From positions 124,001 through 188,000 of the forward strand of contig NZ_QCYH01000006.1 in the NCBI RefSeq assembly GCF_003072125.1: DNA of 64,000 bases, written 5' to 3'. This document shows, one piece after another, positions 62,837 through 64,000 of this stretch (within the stretch, counting starts at the first letter, position 1; the number at the start of each line of letters is the position of its first letter). Origin of the DNA: Pelagivirga sediminicola. GTDB lineage: Bacteria > Pseudomonadota > Alphaproteobacteria > Rhodobacterales > Rhodobacteraceae. Both the position numbers and the translations under genes were made by a program. Below the pieces are notes generated by a model. It worked only from the letters and a program-made list of their open reading frames with translations, made no database searches and was not told the DNA's origin.

Positions 62837-63871
62837 ATGCAAAGCACTCAAGCCTTTCAGATCGCGGGGCACAGCATTGCGCCCGGCGCGCGCGCCACCG
62901 TCGATATTCCCGTCAGCACGCTTTCGGATCACACGCCGGTCAACCTGTCGGCGCATGTCGTCCACGGGCGCAGGCCCGGCCCGGTGATGTTCGTGTCGGC
63001 CGCCATCCACGGCGACGAGGTGATCGGCGTCGAGATCGTGCGCCGCCTGCTGCGCGCGGCGCCGCTGAAATCCATGGCCGGCACGCTTCTGGCGGTGCCG
63101 ATCGTCAATACCTACGGGTTTCTGAACAATGCGCGGTATCTGCCTGACCGGCGCGATCTGAACCGCTGTTTTCCGGGCGGCGCGGAAGGGTCAATGGCCT
63201 CGCGGCTGGCCGATATCTTCATGCGCGAGGTGGTGACGCGCGCCGATGTCGGGATCGACCTGCACTCGGCCGCGATCCATCGCAGCAACCTGCCGCAGAT
63301 CCGCCTGACCCCCGGCAACGCGCGGCTGGCGGCGCTGGGCCGGGCCTTCGGCGCGCCCGTGATGCTGAACTCGAAGCTGCGCGAGGGATCGCTGCGCATG
63401 GCCGCCGAAGAGGCGGGCGTCGATGTGCTGCTTTTCGAGGGCGGCGAGGGGCTGCGCTTTGACGAGCTGGCCGCGCGGTCGGGTGTGGCTGGGATCCTGC
63501 GGGTCATGCAAAGCCTTGGCATGGTGGGCCAGAAAGGCGTGCCAAAGGCGCGCGCGGCAACCGTCATGTGCGCCGCCTCGCGCTGGTTCCGCGCGCCGGC
63601 GGGCGGGCTGTTTCGCGGCTATCGCGCCATCGGTGACGCGGTCGAGGCGGGCATGGTTCTGGGCGCCATTTCCGACCCGTTCGGAGAGATGGAGGCCGAG
63701 GTGATCTGCGACGAGGCCGGCATCGTGATCGGGCGCACCAACATGCCGGTCGTCTACGAGGGCGAGGCGCTGTTTCACGTCGCCAGCACACCGCGCGGCG
63801 ACGCCGCGGCGGATGTCGCCACCGCACAGATGGACGCGGCGCCGCTGTTCGACGAGGATGAGATCCTCTAG
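62837..63871 (+). CDS. Succinylglutamate desuccinylase/aspartoacylase-type M14 hydrolase
   Basis: 344 residues. Zinc ligands are visible in FVSAAIHGDEVIGVEIVRRL (His-x2-Glu) and GIDLHSAAIHRSN (third His). RYLPDRRDLNRCFPGG is the family's substrate-arginine segment (RxDLNRxFPG), and VLLFEGGEGLRFDE carries the probable catalytic Glu. The C-terminal domain is typical of bacterial AspA-like proteins of unknown amide specificity. No neighbours of an AST pathway are present, so astE is not claimed. Ribosome site GGAGG at 62828-62832. Confidence 0.9.
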   Translation: MQSTQAFQIAGHSIAPGARATVDIPVSTLSDHTPVNLSAHVVHGRRPGPVMFVSAAIHGDEVIGVEIVRRLLRAAPLKSMAGTLLAVPIVNTYGFLNNARYLPDRRDLNRCFPGGAEGSMASRLADIFMREVVTRADVGIDLHSAAIHRSNLPQIRLTPGNARLAALGRAFGAPVMLNSKLREGSLRMAAEEAGVDVLLFEGGEGLRFDELAARSGVAGILRVMQSLGMVGQKGVPKARAATVMCAASRWFRAPAGGLFRGYRAIGDAVEAGMVLGAISDPFGEMEAEVICDEAGIVIGRTNMPVVYEGEALFHVASTPRGDAAADVATAQMDAAPLFDEDEIL

Positions 63872-63875
63872 TCGG

Positions 63876-64000
63876 TCAGCGCGTCTTTGACGGGTTCTGC
63901 GGCAACAGGAAGATCGAGACCACCAGCAGGCTGAAGATCAGCTCGTAGACCTCCCATTTGCGATCGACGTCCAGCAGGGCGATGATGATGCTGGCCACCA
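63876..64000 (-). CDS. C-terminal end of an unidentified membrane protein
   Basis: Only 41 codons are inside the window, ending at the TGA at 63876. They read VASIIIALLDVDRKWEVYEL, then IFSLLVVSIFLLPQNPSKTR: a hydrophobic pair of segments with a basic tail. The family cannot be named from this. The frame continues past the right edge. Confidence 0.6.
   Translation of the reverse strand, partial: VASIIIALLDVDRKWEVYELIFSLLVVSIFLLPQNPSKTR

Overview
The window comes from a GC-rich alphaproteobacterial chromosome, most likely the marine Roseobacter group of Rhodobacterales. The evidence is a DMSP lyase gene of the DddP family, a glnB-glnA pair beside nnrD and purB, a stand-alone Hint-domain protein, many CoA-dependent catabolic genes, and high-affinity ABC and TRAP uptake systems. 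I see no CRISPR array, phage genes, rRNA or replication origin.

Layout. (1) 1-7.4 kb is core: purB (partial), an alpha/beta hydrolase-OsmC fusion, dddP broken by a one-base deletion, glnA, glnB, nnrD and a Hint-domain protein. (2) A tRNA-Leu(UAG) gene ends at 7501. A 54-base copy of its 3' part (50/54 identical, T-loop destroyed) lies at 43736-43789. The two copies bracket about 36 kb that looks like a tRNA-integrated island whose integrase is gone; transposase remnants lie at both ends and in the middle. (3) Cargo 1, 8.1-32.9 kb, is a divergent regulon. The minus-strand operon holds a LIV-type ABC importer, acyl-CoA dehydrogenase, TetR regulator, PaaK-like CoA ligase, two class III CoA-transferases and an enoyl-reductase-like SDR. 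The plus-strand operon holds crotonases, a DUF35 protein with a thiolase-like partner, SDR, MaoC hydratase, acyl-CoA dehydrogenase, a PRISE-like reductase, a cyclase-family hydrolase, 3-hydroxyacyl-CoA dehydrogenase, a TAXI-TRAP transporter and a beta-ketothiolase. Together they read as uptake, CoA activation and beta-oxidation or retro-aldol shortening of an unidentified carboxylic acid. (4) Cargo 2, 33.4-43.5 kb, is a peptide module: LysR regulator, M55 D-aminopeptidase, Dpp-type importer, P1 (DmpA-type) peptidase, isoaspartyl peptidase and D-amino-acid aminotransferase. It fits use of peptides with D-, beta- or isoaspartyl linkages.

(5) 44.1-46.9 kb holds a frameshifted DUF4123 (type VI secretion adaptor) gene and an unknown partner, probably a decayed effector module. 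(6) 47-49.3 kb is a polar amino-acid ABC importer. (7) 49.7-54.2 kb has surface-polysaccharide genes (export lipoprotein, priming sugar transferase, epimerase) with gpsA and an unknown gene. (8) 54.1-60.4 kb is a second LIV/amide-type ABC importer with a Tat-exported binding protein and a paralogue lacking an export signal. (9) The right end has an AGCS sodium:amino-acid symporter, a universal stress protein, an AstE/AspA-type M14 hydrolase and the tail of a membrane protein.

Several genes (dddP, the DUF4123 gene, its partner) are interrupted by one- or two-base indels, some in short homopolymers. These could be real decay or assembly error, and raw reads should settle it before biological weight is given to them. 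All functions are read from sequence motifs and gene context; no database search was run.
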